Origin: Marisa cornuarietis
Lineage: Eukaryota > Mollusca > Gastropoda > Architaenioglossa > Ampullariidae
DNA: 64,000 nt
Direction: 5' to 3'
NCBI GenBank assembly: GCA_004794655.1
Contig: SMMW01000180.1
Location: 410,001 to 474,000 of the forward strand
Below are positions 1 to 11,011 of this stretch, piece after piece; the stretch's first letter is position 1; the number at the start of each line of letters is the position of its first letter. The position numbers were made by a program, and so were the translations under genes. The notes beneath the pieces are model-generated. The model saw only the letters and a list, made by a program, of their open reading frames with translations, did not search any database and had not been told where the DNA came from.

Positions 1-215
1 TTGACAGCCCAGCTGTCTGATATCCACGCAGCTCTTTAGTCACTAAAAGAACAAACCGTGTACTAGAATAGACGTAGAATATCTGAGATACTGTCTCTAA
101 CACATAAGAGAAAATAAATTGACAAGGAAAAAAGGAGATACTGAGTTCCTTTGGATCCCCTACCATATTAGAATAAAAGGAAAGGAAGAAGCCGATAAAC
201 TAGCTAGAATGTCAG
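1..215 (+). pseudogene. Decayed RNase H domain fragment of a non-LTR retrotransposon
   Basis: In the frame read from 143 to 211 the translation is EFLWIPYHIRIKGKEEADKL followed by ARM. This matches the C-terminal RNase H signature of LINE polyproteins (W-x-P-x-H-x-G-I-x-G-N-E-x-A-D-x-L-A), with the usual glycine after HI replaced by R and the N of GNE replaced by K. Upstream, DSPAV near position 3 may be the DS-A motif of the same domain, but stops at several points break the frame. The element enters from beyond the left edge, so its 5' part cannot be seen. RNase H in LINEs degrades the RNA strand of the hybrid during target-primed copying. This copy is inactive. The exact clade (I, Jockey or relatives) is not determined. 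Confidence 0.6.
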
Positions 216-959
216 TACATCAAAATAATAGTCCTAAAGTCAATAATCTAAGACTTAACTAAGTACAGACCCCCTCACTTGCACATGTTGAGACAGATGA
301 TAGCAAACCATCCAAATGCCAAATTTTAAACAACAAAAACAATATTAAGGGACAAACTATAACAAACTGTAGGTCTATTTCAGTAATGAACAGTATATTC
401 AAATATACTTTTAAAACCTAAATAGAAGTCTAGGATAAAGGAATAGACCGACATAAGGGGTCTGACAACCAGTTCAGCCATATAAACACTGCGGACTTGA
501 CAGGTCGACCCTAAAAGCAAGGAATAACTGGATGAGGGCTGTCATGAGATAACTCGAGGGGGTAGGTAACAATCTGCCCACTTAGCGTTTAGAGCGCCTT
601 CTTGACAAGCCTGAGGCCCTTTGGCAAGGAAGTAGGGGGCGTATGTTTTGGTATAGACGCCTAAATGACGCGTGGGGCAGACAGCTCTAAGTGATTTCGG
701 CCGCCATGCGTGAACGATGGCTGGCTAAACGTCAACAAACGTCTAGGGAGGGAGAGAAAGTTACCCGAAGGCGAGCACCTGTTTTGCCGTCAGACCACGT
801 AATAGGACAGGGGGAGGGAGGTTTAGCCACCTGACCGCAACCACCTGTAGGCGTGGCCTGTGGTCAGAGAGAGATCTCCTCCTGTCGTTTGCTGACTCTA
901 ATTGTAGCTGATTGGATGATGAGTTATTGACCAATGGCATTCCTCGTTGTATGTATCTG
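216..959. other. Non-coding stretch, AT-rich then GC-richer; no gene seen
   Basis: No open frame with a recognisable domain is present. Part of it may be the 3' remainder of the LINE fragment before it, but no poly(A) or repeat tail marks an end. Confidence 0.4.
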
Positions 960-1745
960 TGAGAATGTGGAGAGATAAATAGAGAGACAAGAACACACTT
1001 CGCTTTGCTTTTTCGGCGAACGTCTGAGTAGGGGAGCAACGGGTCACCAGCCAAAGCGGCTTCAGCTTCTAACGCCAGCTACACTTCTGCCTCGGACCAA
1101 GTCTTAGCCACGAGGGCAAGACTCGGGAGGAAAGAAGTCGGGTTAGAGAACCTTGAGAGAAGGAGGCAAGTAATTGACGACGGACTGTCAAGACTGCCTG
1201 CTGTCGTCGTGGAGAGGAAAGGGCTGTGTGACTGTGGGCTCGCTCTACCGGTGTGAGAGGTAGAGGCTCAACGTTGAGGCCGCTAGAAGTCGTCGGTTCT
1301 CAAGGGCTGAGACCGTCTGTGGTGGTGTTCGTTTGGCGGCTGTACGAGGCATTATAGCCGTCGAAGAACCCACGTGTGTACCTCGAGTGGTACAAGGCTC
1401 GAATCTGGGTCACCGAGAGAAGCAGTCCTCGCTCTCTGACGTGGTGACAGTTCGAGGGAGGAAGACGTCAGACCATCAGACATCACTTCGAAGGGAAATC
1501 GTCAGTGTGTCGTGGCAGTCAACTGAAGTATTGGACTCTCAACAAACCAGCTGTAACAGAGCTAAGTTGGTGCGTTTGCGAGTGTGTATGGTATTTGTAA
1601 AGAGAGGCAACAGCACTGTAACATCAGAAGTACGCTCTAGCACGGATAGTATTGGGACCCCCCTAGACGAGTCCATTTGATTGTGTTTTGTTTGAAATGC
1701 TTTTGTAATGAATAAATCTTTTCTTTATTGTTCCATTGAAATCAC
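960..1745 (+). other. Possible transcription-unit-like or LTR-like block (TATA-like to AATAAA)
   Basis: A TATA-like GATAAATAG at 974-982 is followed by about 730 bp of GC-richer sequence, a 115-codon open frame at 1333-1680 with no recognised domain, and AATAAA at 1711-1716 with a T-rich downstream element. This arrangement resembles a solo LTR (U3-R-U5) or a short polyadenylated transcript. I found no convincing TG...CA ends, target duplication or primer-binding site, so neither reading is established. Confidence 0.2.
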
Positions 1746-2089
1746 ACGTTGTTGAGTATTGTGTTCGGGGAAGAGCAGGGGTGGGGGTTCGTGAGCCAAG
1801 TTGTGTAATTGAATGACCGACGTGTGATTATCGTGTGTTTCCCCTGCAGTTAATGTTGACGTGGGCGGCTAGTGTTGAGTAACTAGTGCCCACGTGCCCA
1901 TTCCCCGGGGCCAGTATTCACGTTCTGGTTGAAAGACCAGGGATACTGTCACAAGGGCATCGATAATAGTAGCCAACACCTGCTGCGTCACTGAGCAGCT
2001 ATGATAAATAGATTTCTATCAGGTGAGGTGGCGACAGACAGAAGAAATGGTGATAACACGATGCGTGCATTTCACGTGATCAGACATTG

Positions 2090-2090
<1 letters not shown>

Positions 2091-2126
<36 letters not shown>
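2091..2126. repeat. (CA)n microsatellite
   Basis: Uninterrupted alternating C and A for about 36 bp. Confidence 0.95.
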
Positions 2127-2127
<1 letters not shown>

Positions 2128-2414
2128 TCACTCACCTTTATCGTCATCATATACACAATTTAATGTGTGCACAGAACTCGCGACACACTGATTTCATTTC
2201 AGGTGCATTCTATGAAGTCCCGAAATGATCCTGATGATAATGATGATGGTAATGACAGCCAGCTTCGAAACTTGCTTGTGACAGTCACACTCCCTAAACT
2301 TACAATAATGTTGTAGTGTTCTCGAACGATCGTTACTGTAACATCCGCTACCACTCTTAAATATCCGTTAGAGTACTTCAGCTGTAATGTCCCCCAAATA
2401 CTCATTACAGTTAT

Positions 2415-2565
2415 CTTGAATGTTCATGACAGTAATGACAGCTGGGACTGTCTTGAATGTTCATGACAGTAATGACAGCTGGGATTTTCTTGTGTTCATG
2501 ACAGTAATGACAGCTGGGACTGTCTTGAATGTTCATTACAGTAATGACAGCTGGGACTGTCTTGA
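2415..2565. repeat. 37-bp tandem repeat, 4 copies
   Basis: Four copies beginning CTTGAATGTTCATGACAGTA start at 2415, 2452, 2489 and 2524; the third is two bases shorter. The 84-codon frame across it is a by-product of the repeat. Confidence 0.9.
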
Positions 2566-2901
2566 CAACAACAGTGGATCGGCAGCACATGGACTGCAGG
2601 ACAAAGGACCTTCAGACAGTTCACCCACCTGTGTCTCAGGGATGACACTGAGGTGTTGCCGAGGCAGATGGTGAGCGCCTACAGAAATCTGAGCGTGTAG
2701 CAATCAGACAGACAAATGTCGGGATTACTGACAACTGGCCAGTGACTGTTGTGAACATAGATATGAGCGGCATTCACAAACATCACCAGCGGAAATAAAC
2801 TCACCAAGCAGCCCAGCACAAAACTCCATTAGACATCCCATCATATGACCTCAACACTTACAGAACCGCAAGTAGCCGAGCTATGCTTCTCTCTCTTGTT
2901 C

Positions 2902-3208
2902 CTCACCCTCCCCATTACATCTTCTGACATGATGTCAACCACGTCTCTCCTCCCCCTCCCCATCACACCACCTGACATGTTGTCAGCCACGTCTCCCTTA
3001 CCCTCCCCATCACACCATCTGACATGATGTCAGCCACGTCTCCCTCCCCCTCCCCACCACACCATATGACATGTTGTCAACCACGTCTCCCTTACCCTCC
3101 CCACCACACCATCTGACATGATGTCAACCACGTCTCCCCTCCCCATCACACCATCTGACATGTTGTCAATCACGTCTCCCTTACCTCCCCATCACACCAT
3201 TTGACATA
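2902..3208. repeat. About 45-bp minisatellite, 6-7 copies (first part of a split array)
   Basis: Each unit carries CTCCCCATCACACCATCTGA, then CATG(A/T)TGTCA, then CCACGTCTCC. Length varies through the CCCTCC run. One more copy reappears at 3418-3478 after an AT-rich interruption. Confidence 0.88.
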
Positions 3209-3417
3209 TACATTGTACGTCATACATTCTACGTCATACTCACTCCATCATAATCCTACGTGATAAGAAGTTTCCTACCGTTTTAAAATGTTTGCAAAAT
3301 GTTTCAGTTTTAAATGTTTTTTTGGTAAATGTTTCTAAAATGTTTCATATTAAACTTTTACATTATTACAACTATGTTAGCGTTTTTAAAACGTTTATAA
3401 AATGTTTCATTGCTATC
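3209..3417. other. AT-rich insert with AAAATGTTTC motifs splitting the 45-bp array
   Basis: The stretch repeats AAAATGTTTC-like words (3290-3410) and has no similarity to the arrays on both sides. It could be an insertion or an old second repeat; no terminal inverted repeat or target duplication was identified. Confidence 0.5.
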
Positions 3418-3478
3418 TGGGATGTTGTCGGCCACGTCTCCCCTCCCCCATCACACCATCTGACATGTTGTCGGCCTT
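3418..3478. repeat. Detached copy of the 45-bp minisatellite
   Basis: It contains GATGTTGTCGGCCACGTCTC and then CACACCATCTGACATGTTGT, the same unit as at 2902-3208. Confidence 0.8.
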
Positions 3479-3666
3479 GTCACTCAGTCCGGCGCATACT
3501 GCAGGCTGTGGTAGGTTTACTTTGTTGTGAGACCTCCGTAGCCCCCCCCCCTCTTGCTTGTTGTGAGTGACTTATATTAGTGTCAGGTTTAGACAATCGC
3601 GTTTTCTCCAAAAGCTGCGCCACTCGTCTAGTGTTTCCCGGATGTGAGAGAGACTTGTGAGGCCAG

Positions 3667-3687
3667 TAGATATATATTATATATCTA
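3667..3687. repeat. Perfect AT-rich inverted repeat
   Basis: Two 10-nt arms (TAGATATATA and TATATATCTA) flank a single T. It could extrude as a cruciform; no gene-related role is apparent. Confidence 0.85.
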
Positions 3688-4249
3688 CACGGGTGTGTAT
3701 GTATTTAAGGTTGAAGCAGCAGCTAACATCGTTTTGTCGTCTGCACTGTCTCCCTTCCTCCGGGTGAAGCTCAAGCATTTAGAAAGTGGACGACCTCTGT
3801 GACTCCGCCAAGCTGATAACTGCGGGGGAGGGGAGGGGGACTAGTGGTCCTCCTGATGACGTCGATCGTCGCCCTCTGGCGACAGCGCGACGACTTCCCT
3901 GTCACCAGCAGGGCCGGCGCCAACAATGTAGTCGGCTAATCTGCCGGCAATTACTGCTCCCTCACGGTCATGACTAGGAGGGTGAGGGAGGGCCGGAGCA
4001 GGGGAGGGGGTCGGTCTCAGGTCTCAATCAAAGACACGTTCAGCTAACAGGTGTAATAAGCTTCGCCCCTCCACCCCCTGGTACAGACCCGTGCAGCCTC
4101 ACACCGCGGTCTCCACTGTGTCGCCGTCGTTATCCGCGTCGGTAGGAAGTTGTATCTGTGTGCTTGTGAGTGGCTACTTGTATGAAAATAAGTGTGTGCT
4201 TGTATGTGTTTGTGTTTATGTCCTTGTGTGTATTTGTGTGTTGTTTGCA

Positions 4250-4254
<5 letters not shown>
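3688..4254. other. No gene seen
   Basis: GC-richer sequence with short open frames lacking recognisable domains. Confidence 0.4.
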
Positions 4255-4291
<37 letters not shown>

Positions 4292-4297
4292 CGCGCT
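4255..4297. repeat. (TG)n(CG)n alternating purine-pyrimidine tract
   Basis: A run of TG dinucleotides passes directly into (CG)7 at about 4283-4296. Continuous alternation ending in CG repeats is the sequence type most prone to Z-DNA. Confidence 0.9.
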
Positions 4298-5040
4298 TCG
4301 TTTCTATGTGTTTTTTCTTGGTTGCTTTAAATATCATCGGCATCAGCTAATAACCACAAGACTCAATCAAAAGAGAAGAAAAAGATCATCATCATCATCA
4401 ACAACAACAACAACAGCAACAAAAATAATAACAAGGACAAGAACAACAAAGCACTTCCCGAAAAGCGCGGTTCGTATCCCAGCAGAAAGACTGAGAATGT
4501 TTTGAGGTGCAGCTCATGATGCCGAGAGATAAGCGAGTAGGTGGATGTTGTACTAACATAAAGGTGACACTCATTCAGTGTTTTATTGCCCTCACCCCGG
4601 GTATTAGGCCGCAGCAGAGCTGTGTGGCTGCTACCCACGCGGGATGTGTGGTGGTCGTTGAGGTGAAGGGAGGCCCTATTGGCGGTCTTGTGGTGTGATC
4701 TTCAACCTCTCTGAGGAGACAGCATTCCTCACACACTCTGTGTATGCGGGTTGGAGGATGGAAAGATTCGGCCGAGGCTGTAGGGTCCTTCACCACCCTG
4801 AGCTAGACGACAGCTTGTGGAGTGTCGGGGGGCAGACTACTGAGGTCGTTTGTATTCTTTCAGTAGAGAGCTCTCCTCTCCTCTCTATTACTGCGCCTGC
4901 CCAGTCCACCCACAGTCCAGGCCCCGCTCCTGGTCTCTCTTGTGTGGCGACATGAATAAGTGAATGAATGGCCAGATAATTCCTTCAGTAATATTTTCAT
5001 TCATCGCACGCTCGCTTGCTTCCTTGCTAGCTTGACATTA
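4298..5040. other. No gene seen; short CAT/CAA simple repeats
   Basis: Contains degenerate ATC and AAC trinucleotide runs at 4385-4440 and otherwise unassigned sequence. Confidence 0.4.
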
Positions 5041-5677
5041 GTGAGTGAGTGGGTGAGTGAGTGAGTGAGTGAGTGGGTGAGTGAGTGAACGAGTGGGTGG
5101 GTGAGTGAGTGGGTGAGCGAGCGGGCGGGTGAGTGGGTGAGTGAGTGAGTGAGTGGATGGGTGGGTGAGTGAGTAAGTGAGTGGGTGAGTGGGTGGGTGA
5201 GTGAGTGGATGGGTGATTGAGTGAGTGAGTGAACGAGTGAGTGAGCAAGTGGGTGAGTGAGTGAACGAGTGGGTGGGTGAGTGAGTGAGTGAGCGAGAGA
5301 GCGGGTGAGTGAGTGGGTGAGTGAGTGAGTGATTGAACGAGTGAGTGGATGGGTGAGTGAGTAAGTGAGTGGGTGGGTGAGTGAGTGAGTGGATGGGTGA
5401 TTGATTGAGTGAGTGAACGAGTGAGAGTGAGCAAGTGGGTGAGTGAGTGAACGAGTGGGTGGGTGAGTGAGTGAGTGAGCGAGAGAGCGGGTGAGTGAGT
5501 GAGTGGATGGGTGAGTGAGTGGACGAGTGAGTGAGTGGGTGAGTGAGTGAGAGAGTGGGTGGGCGGGTGAGTGGGTGGATGGGTGGGTGAGTGAGTGGAT
5601 GAGTGAGTGGATGGTTGAGTGAGTGGGTGAGTGAGTGGACGGTTGAGTGAGTGGGTCAGTGAGTGAGTGAGTGAGTA
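5041..5677. repeat. Degenerate GAGT/GGGT tetranucleotide minisatellite, about 640 bp
   Basis: The tract is built of GTGA, GTGG and related 4-bp words with occasional GAAC and GGAT variants. Because 4-bp words give a 12-bp codon cycle without stops, the minus strand shows a 262-codon frame of repeated SLTHSPTH-like words, which I do not accept as a protein. Confidence 0.92.
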
Positions 5678-7714
5678 GCAGACTAATAACCAGGCAGATG
5701 GTGTAATGAGTTTAGTCTTTAATTGTGTGCTTTTAATAACAAAAGATCGAATGGAACCCAAAAAATACATCGGCTTTGAAAAGTTACCAGTATGCTTCAG
5801 CAGAACTTTCTTCAAAAACTCGTTTCATTCCAAAAATAGCATCTGGGTGGCATTCTCTGCCATAAAAAGTCCAATTAACGATCAGGTTGAGAGTTGTAAA
5901 GATACATTAGTTGGTGTGACTGTAATGTGTTCAGTCAGGACCATTCAGGTCGACAAAATAATCAAATTATTTATAGTCTACGCATGGGCACGTGCGATCT
6001 GGTCAGACTTATTCAAAATGACATTTAATAAATGAGAAATTATATTCTTCTTGGGTTTCATAACAAAACAAATGTAAATGAAAAGTAACAAACTGAGGTT
6101 AAGTCTGAAATGTTAACAGCCGCCATGGTTGCATTTCCTACAGAATGAGAATAAAATCAATTAGACTGCTGCAGTAAATTGCCTCTTGGTCAGGCGGCAA
6201 CATTCAGTTTCTGGAAGACTGGAGTCCAATCTCAGCGGAGTAGACCCGCAGGTGTTCAAGGCTGCCAGGTGTGACTAATGTGCCCCAGCCAGTGGAGAGT
6301 GTCTGACCTTTCTCCCAGGTCATCTTCACTCACTGCCTCATCCCTTCTCTTCTTTATTTGTCAAAACTACCAAGCTTTTTTTTCTTTTGAGCCGTATTGT
6401 CAGAAGATGTAAGTCTTTGGGTTTCAAATCATCTTATGTGATCTATTTAAACAGAATAACCTCGGGTTCCACTTGTTAAAGAGCCTTAACTACTCCAGAC
6501 AGATGAGCCCCTAGTTCAGAAGTGAAGGTGGACCATCTATGAATGGACATGTGTTCGTGAATGAACATAGTCCACCCACAACTCACCAACGCAATTTCCT
6601 TAAACTTTTTAGTTCCTTCTAATGGATGTGTTTGAAAATTGTTCAGTAGACTAACATCTCTCCTTCCATTTGTTTCTTTTAGTTTACTTCCTTCTCTTCT
6701 CGACGACAGTAAGAATCTCACTGAATGCTCTGTCAGAGGTCTTCGTGCGCGGGTACGTGTGCACCCGTTTCTCAATTGTTTTCCCAAAGAGTATTTATAG
6801 TCATCATACTCGATCCTAAAAGTTTTTGAAAAATATGTTTATCCATTTCTTAATCTTCGTCATCAAGCGGAATTTTTCTGCAGAAGTTGATGAGAAATAT
6901 CGAGAGCAAATCTTCTTTTAGACAATCAGGGCAGGCGTGGCTAGAGTCAGGTGGAAATGTTTTGTCTGAACTGATGTACAGAATCTTTCATCGGCTTGTC
7001 TTTTAAAAAAACCCACTTTACATTTGCGCAAGTTGCAGGCCTGCTTTGCCGCATGCCATCTTACTTACCTCAGTGACTAAGGTAGTCGATCAACTCCAGC
7101 GACAGGCCTCCCCGTTACTGCTGACACAGGAAACTCCTCAGAAATAGAAAAGAATCGAAGCAAAAATGGATAAAGCAGGGGAAACAATACTCAACGCATC
7201 TCTCTTCTTCTTCTTTATATTCATCGACCTTCTGTGCGCACGTGACGGGAGTTGTGATGCCAGTCCTTTCTGATGCACGTCCATCTGACAAGCAGGTCTT
7301 GTCGGGATCGAAATCCCACTGACTGCCGGCACAAGAGAGAAAGGTGGGGTAGGGGTGGATGTGACGTGTGGCGGCTATCAAAAGGTTAACAGGTTAACTG
7401 CAAATGTAGGTAGAGGCTGAGGACTTTGTGTGTTTGTGTCACAATTCACTAAAGATTCCAAGTTAGGGGAAAAAAATACCAAACAGCCTTCAGAAAGTTT
7501 CAGGAACAGAGTGGAGAAATTAATTGCGGAGTAAGTGTATCAGTATCGACTAACGAATGACGCTGAGAGACCAAACTGTTGATGTTAAGGCTAACGATGA
7601 ACAGAAGAACAAGAAATGAAAGAGGTAGAACAAATGAAAGAACGAAAGAAAACAAAGTCTTGGTTTAAACACATGAGAGTGGGGCATACTGGGGTAGGAA
7701 TGAAGTCTATTCTC
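5678..7714. other. Unique non-coding sequence, no gene seen
   Basis: Only short open frames with no recognised motif on either strand. No transposon ends identified. Confidence 0.4.
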
Positions 7715-7806
7715 GTGTGTGTTTTGTGTGTTAGTGTGTGTGTTAGTGTGTGTTTGTGTGTGTGTTATTGTGTATGTGTGTGTTTGTGTGTGTGTGTGGT
7801 TTTGTG
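7715..7806. repeat. Imperfect GT-rich microsatellite
   Basis: GTGTGTTA and GTGTGTTT variants of a GT repeat over about 90 bp. Confidence 0.88.
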
Positions 7807-8027
7807 TTTTTGACTTGGGTGTAAGTGGCACATCATAGACTGAAGTGCACCCGGCCAAAATAGATTGGGGTGTACCTGGGGGCTCGTGAGGGCAGGGGAG
7901 TAGAAGTACCTGCGAGGGTCCGGGGAGAGGAGTGAGATGAGGGCAGGTGTAGAAAGTGAACCCAGTGAGCAGACTACGACTTGGTTTGTTCACAGTTCGT
8001 GATTCTCTACCCACAAAATAGCAGTTG

Positions 8028-8232
8028 TTGGGGGAAGCATAACTCTGAGAATAACAGCTTTAGGGCTAGAACAACCTTGAGAAAAGCAAATTTTCTCTGG
8101 GAGCGGGGACAGGATTATCTTGATGATAGCAGTTTGGAGACAAGAATTACCCTAGAATAATATTTTAGTCCCAGAATTACCTCGAGAATAACAATTTTGG
8201 GGGCCATAATAGCCCGGAGAATAACAGTTTCA
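8028..8232. repeat. Degenerate about 45-bp repeat around GAATAACAG
   Basis: The words GAGAATAACA(G/A)TTT recur roughly every 45 bp (8048, 8189, 8218) with more diverged copies between. Strongly eroded. Confidence 0.5.
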
Positions 8233-10515
8233 GGAAGAAGCACGAGAACGAGTAAGAACAGGAAGAGCGAGTCTGCCTCATCTTTGGTGTTTCTACTGAC
8301 ACCGAGTAGTTCTACTCTCCCCTGACTTTTCTCACTCTCCCTGTAGCAGTGAGTCCGACTGTCTGTCTTTAATCTCCGTGTACCACTGTCTGAGTCAGAC
8401 TGTTCTTCCTCTCAACTCACCCCTGGCACACAAAAGTGCTTGAAAGATGAAGCGATGCATGGACACGAGTAACAAAGCAGTCTCACCACAAAATGCCTGG
8501 CTGAGCGCAGCGATTGGCTGGCTTAGCATCACGTGTTCCGGATGTGCGTGCGGCGACTGAAGACGGGCTGGGAGAATGAAGAGCTCAGACCTGAAGGGGG
8601 GGTTGGGAGGAGGACCTCAAATTTGCGAGGAAGGCGATTGGCGTGGTAGGAATGAACTATTATTGGTCTACCTGTAGACTTTATGTCTGCGGCAATCTCG
8701 CCGATGTCCCTCTACGAGGTGCACTGGGAGAAAGTTTTGTTGAATAGAGACTGGAGCTCATAACGAGTTGCCGCCCTGGACACTTCAGCCCAATGACCAC
8801 ACCAACAAAAACGGAACTGACGTCATAACGAGGGGCAACAAGATTATTTCACGCAAGTGAATGACCATTCTTCGAAAACAGTTCCAGACCAAAAAAAAAA
8901 AACAAAAACAAAAAACACAGCATGCCAAGACGAGACGGACTCTTTAGTAAAGGAGGGAGAAATGAGACCGATCTGGGGCCCTTAGCGTGTCGTGTGCAGA
9001 AAATATCATCCCAGTCAGTGGTGAAGGCAGTGGAACAGCCAAGTGCACAGAGTGCCGCCATGACGAACGGAAACAAGTTGAAAGGTTAAACGATTTGAAA
9101 ATTGTCCAAGTCCGCACGGAGAAGAAAGGGGCCAGCGAGGAGAACCTACATGAAATATTTCTCCATTACTGGAGCACTCAGTCATGTCGCCTACGTGAAA
9201 TTATATGAAAGGATAGTCAAGGAATAGTTTCATTTCTTCTCTCTTTTCAGGCAAAGACACTTAGCGGATCTGACTATCCTGAACAGATTGCTATTTCCGG
9301 TCCTGAAGATCATTTGACCATTTCAACAGGTCCTCTAAGACCTTACGAAGGGTGGCGTGTGTTTTGTGGCGATGCACGTGCTTGTGGTGGATGAATTCTT
9401 TCCTGCACTGTAAACAGCTTCGTGTCTGACAGACATCAGTGCCCTGCCCTGTGTGTCACATCCTCCTGTCTGTCTGTTATACATGAGTACCATGACAGTG
9501 ATGCCAGGGTGTACGGTCTGATGTACATCTGTCTGATGTCAAGCTCCCCAGCACCTCACAGACGACCAAGCGGTCTTTGTAAGTCAGCTGGTGTAGAGGC
9601 TGTCACCTCTTTCCTAGCAAGTTTGTCTCACATCCAACTGAAAGTTGCTGCTGGTGGTCAGTTGTCGCCGATGGCGCTAAAGAAAAGTTTTGTTTCTCAG
9701 GAGGATGGAGAGTGCTGATGCTCAATCACTGCTGTCTTCTCAAAAAAAAAAAAAAATGGCGTCTGAGGAAGGTAGCAGGGGATGTAGCCACACAGCAGGC
9801 ATCCAGCCAGTCAGCCAGCCAGACAGACAGATATCACGTATAGATTTTGGAAACCAGCCTCATCAACTGTATTCAAACTTTGCATCATGCTGATTTTAAT
9901 ATGCAGGAGGATTAAATTTTAAATTCCAGGCTCTAAATTCCAACAGCCACAAGGACAAAGAACTTTGTCCCGGGAAAAGGTGTCGATGCTAAAGCCGTTC
10001 AATGGTTGTGGTGTGCGGTGATGGCGGGGCTGGAGTATGTGTCGGTGGTGGTGGTGACTGAGGGAGGGAAGGAGTCAGCGGGAGGAGACTCCCATACGTC
10101 AATTTGCTGAAATTACTTTTCACAGCACCAGCGGCTTCCTCCACATCTGATCCCCGCGGCCCGTTTACTGTATAACGAACAAGCGCCGCAGCTTGGCTAC
10201 AAGTCTGATGCTTTAAATTATCTTTCTTTGCTAGAGTTTGGTACCTGGGAAGGTATACCCATTCATAAGTCAGTTAGGAAGGTCAGTGTTACAATGGCAC
10301 TACCTACTACTACCTACTAGAACACAAGTCAGGTGAACAACACTCTACCCCATCCCCACCCCCACCCCGCCAAGTTATGTTGTAGTCGCCTGTAGAAACT
10401 GGGTGAACCTCGCAAATGGTGTTTTTTTAATTGCAGTGCGGTGTTCATTCCCTGACCTGAGGAGTGAAGCTGGTGATGATTGTCATTGATTGGTCTGCAC
10501 CATGTGTACACCACC
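8233..10515. other. Unique non-coding sequence, no gene seen
   Basis: No coding signal. A CRE-like TGACGTCA is present at 8819 but isolated. A-runs occur at 8891 and 9740. Confidence 0.4.
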
Positions 10516-10516
10516 C

Positions 10517-10575
10517 GCCTGCCCTGCTCTGCCCTGCCCTGCCCTGTACTGCCCTGCCCTGCCCTGTACTGTACT
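10517..10575. repeat. CCCTG pentanucleotide repeat
   Basis: Repeated CCCTG with TACTG and CTCTG variants. Confidence 0.85.
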
Positions 10576-10615
10576 CACCATATAGTATCGCACACATTGC
10601 TTTGCACTGCATATA

Positions 10616-11011
10616 GTTTAGTGGTGTACATACTGCAGTCTACTCTAAGTTTAGTGGTGTACATACTGCAGTCTACTCTAAGTTTAGTGGTGTACATACT
10701 GCAGTCTACTCTAAGTTTAGTGGTGTACATACTGCAGTCTACTCTAAGTTTAGTACTGTACATACTGCAGTCTACTCTAAGTTTAGTGGTGTACATACTG
10801 CAGTCTACTCTAAGTTTAGTGGTGTACATACTGCAGTCTACTCTAAGTTTAGTGGTGTACATACTGCAGTCTACTCTAAGTTTAGTGGTGTACATACTGC
10901 AGTCTACTCTAAGTTTAGTACTGTACATACTGCAGTCTACTCCAAGTTTAGTGGTGTACATACTGCAGTCTACTCTAAGTTTAGTGGTGTACATACTGCA
11001 GTCTACTCTAA
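10616..11011. repeat. 33-bp minisatellite, exactly 12 copies
   Basis: Twelve units beginning GTTTAGTGGTGTACATACTG fill 396 bp with almost no divergence. Two copies (fifth and tenth) carry TACTGT instead of TGGTGT and one has a T-to-C change. Since 33 is divisible by three, both strands show long 11-residue-periodic frames (246 codons plus, 151 codons minus); these are artefacts of period and low divergence. Confidence 0.95.

Noticed and set aside
4465..4485. B-box-like GCGGTTCGTATCCCAGC
   Set aside because: No A box at the proper distance upstream, so neither tRNA nor SINE is supported.
5027..5815. 262-codon minus-strand frame of repeated SLTHSPTH words
   Set aside because: Translation of a tetranucleotide repeat without stops.
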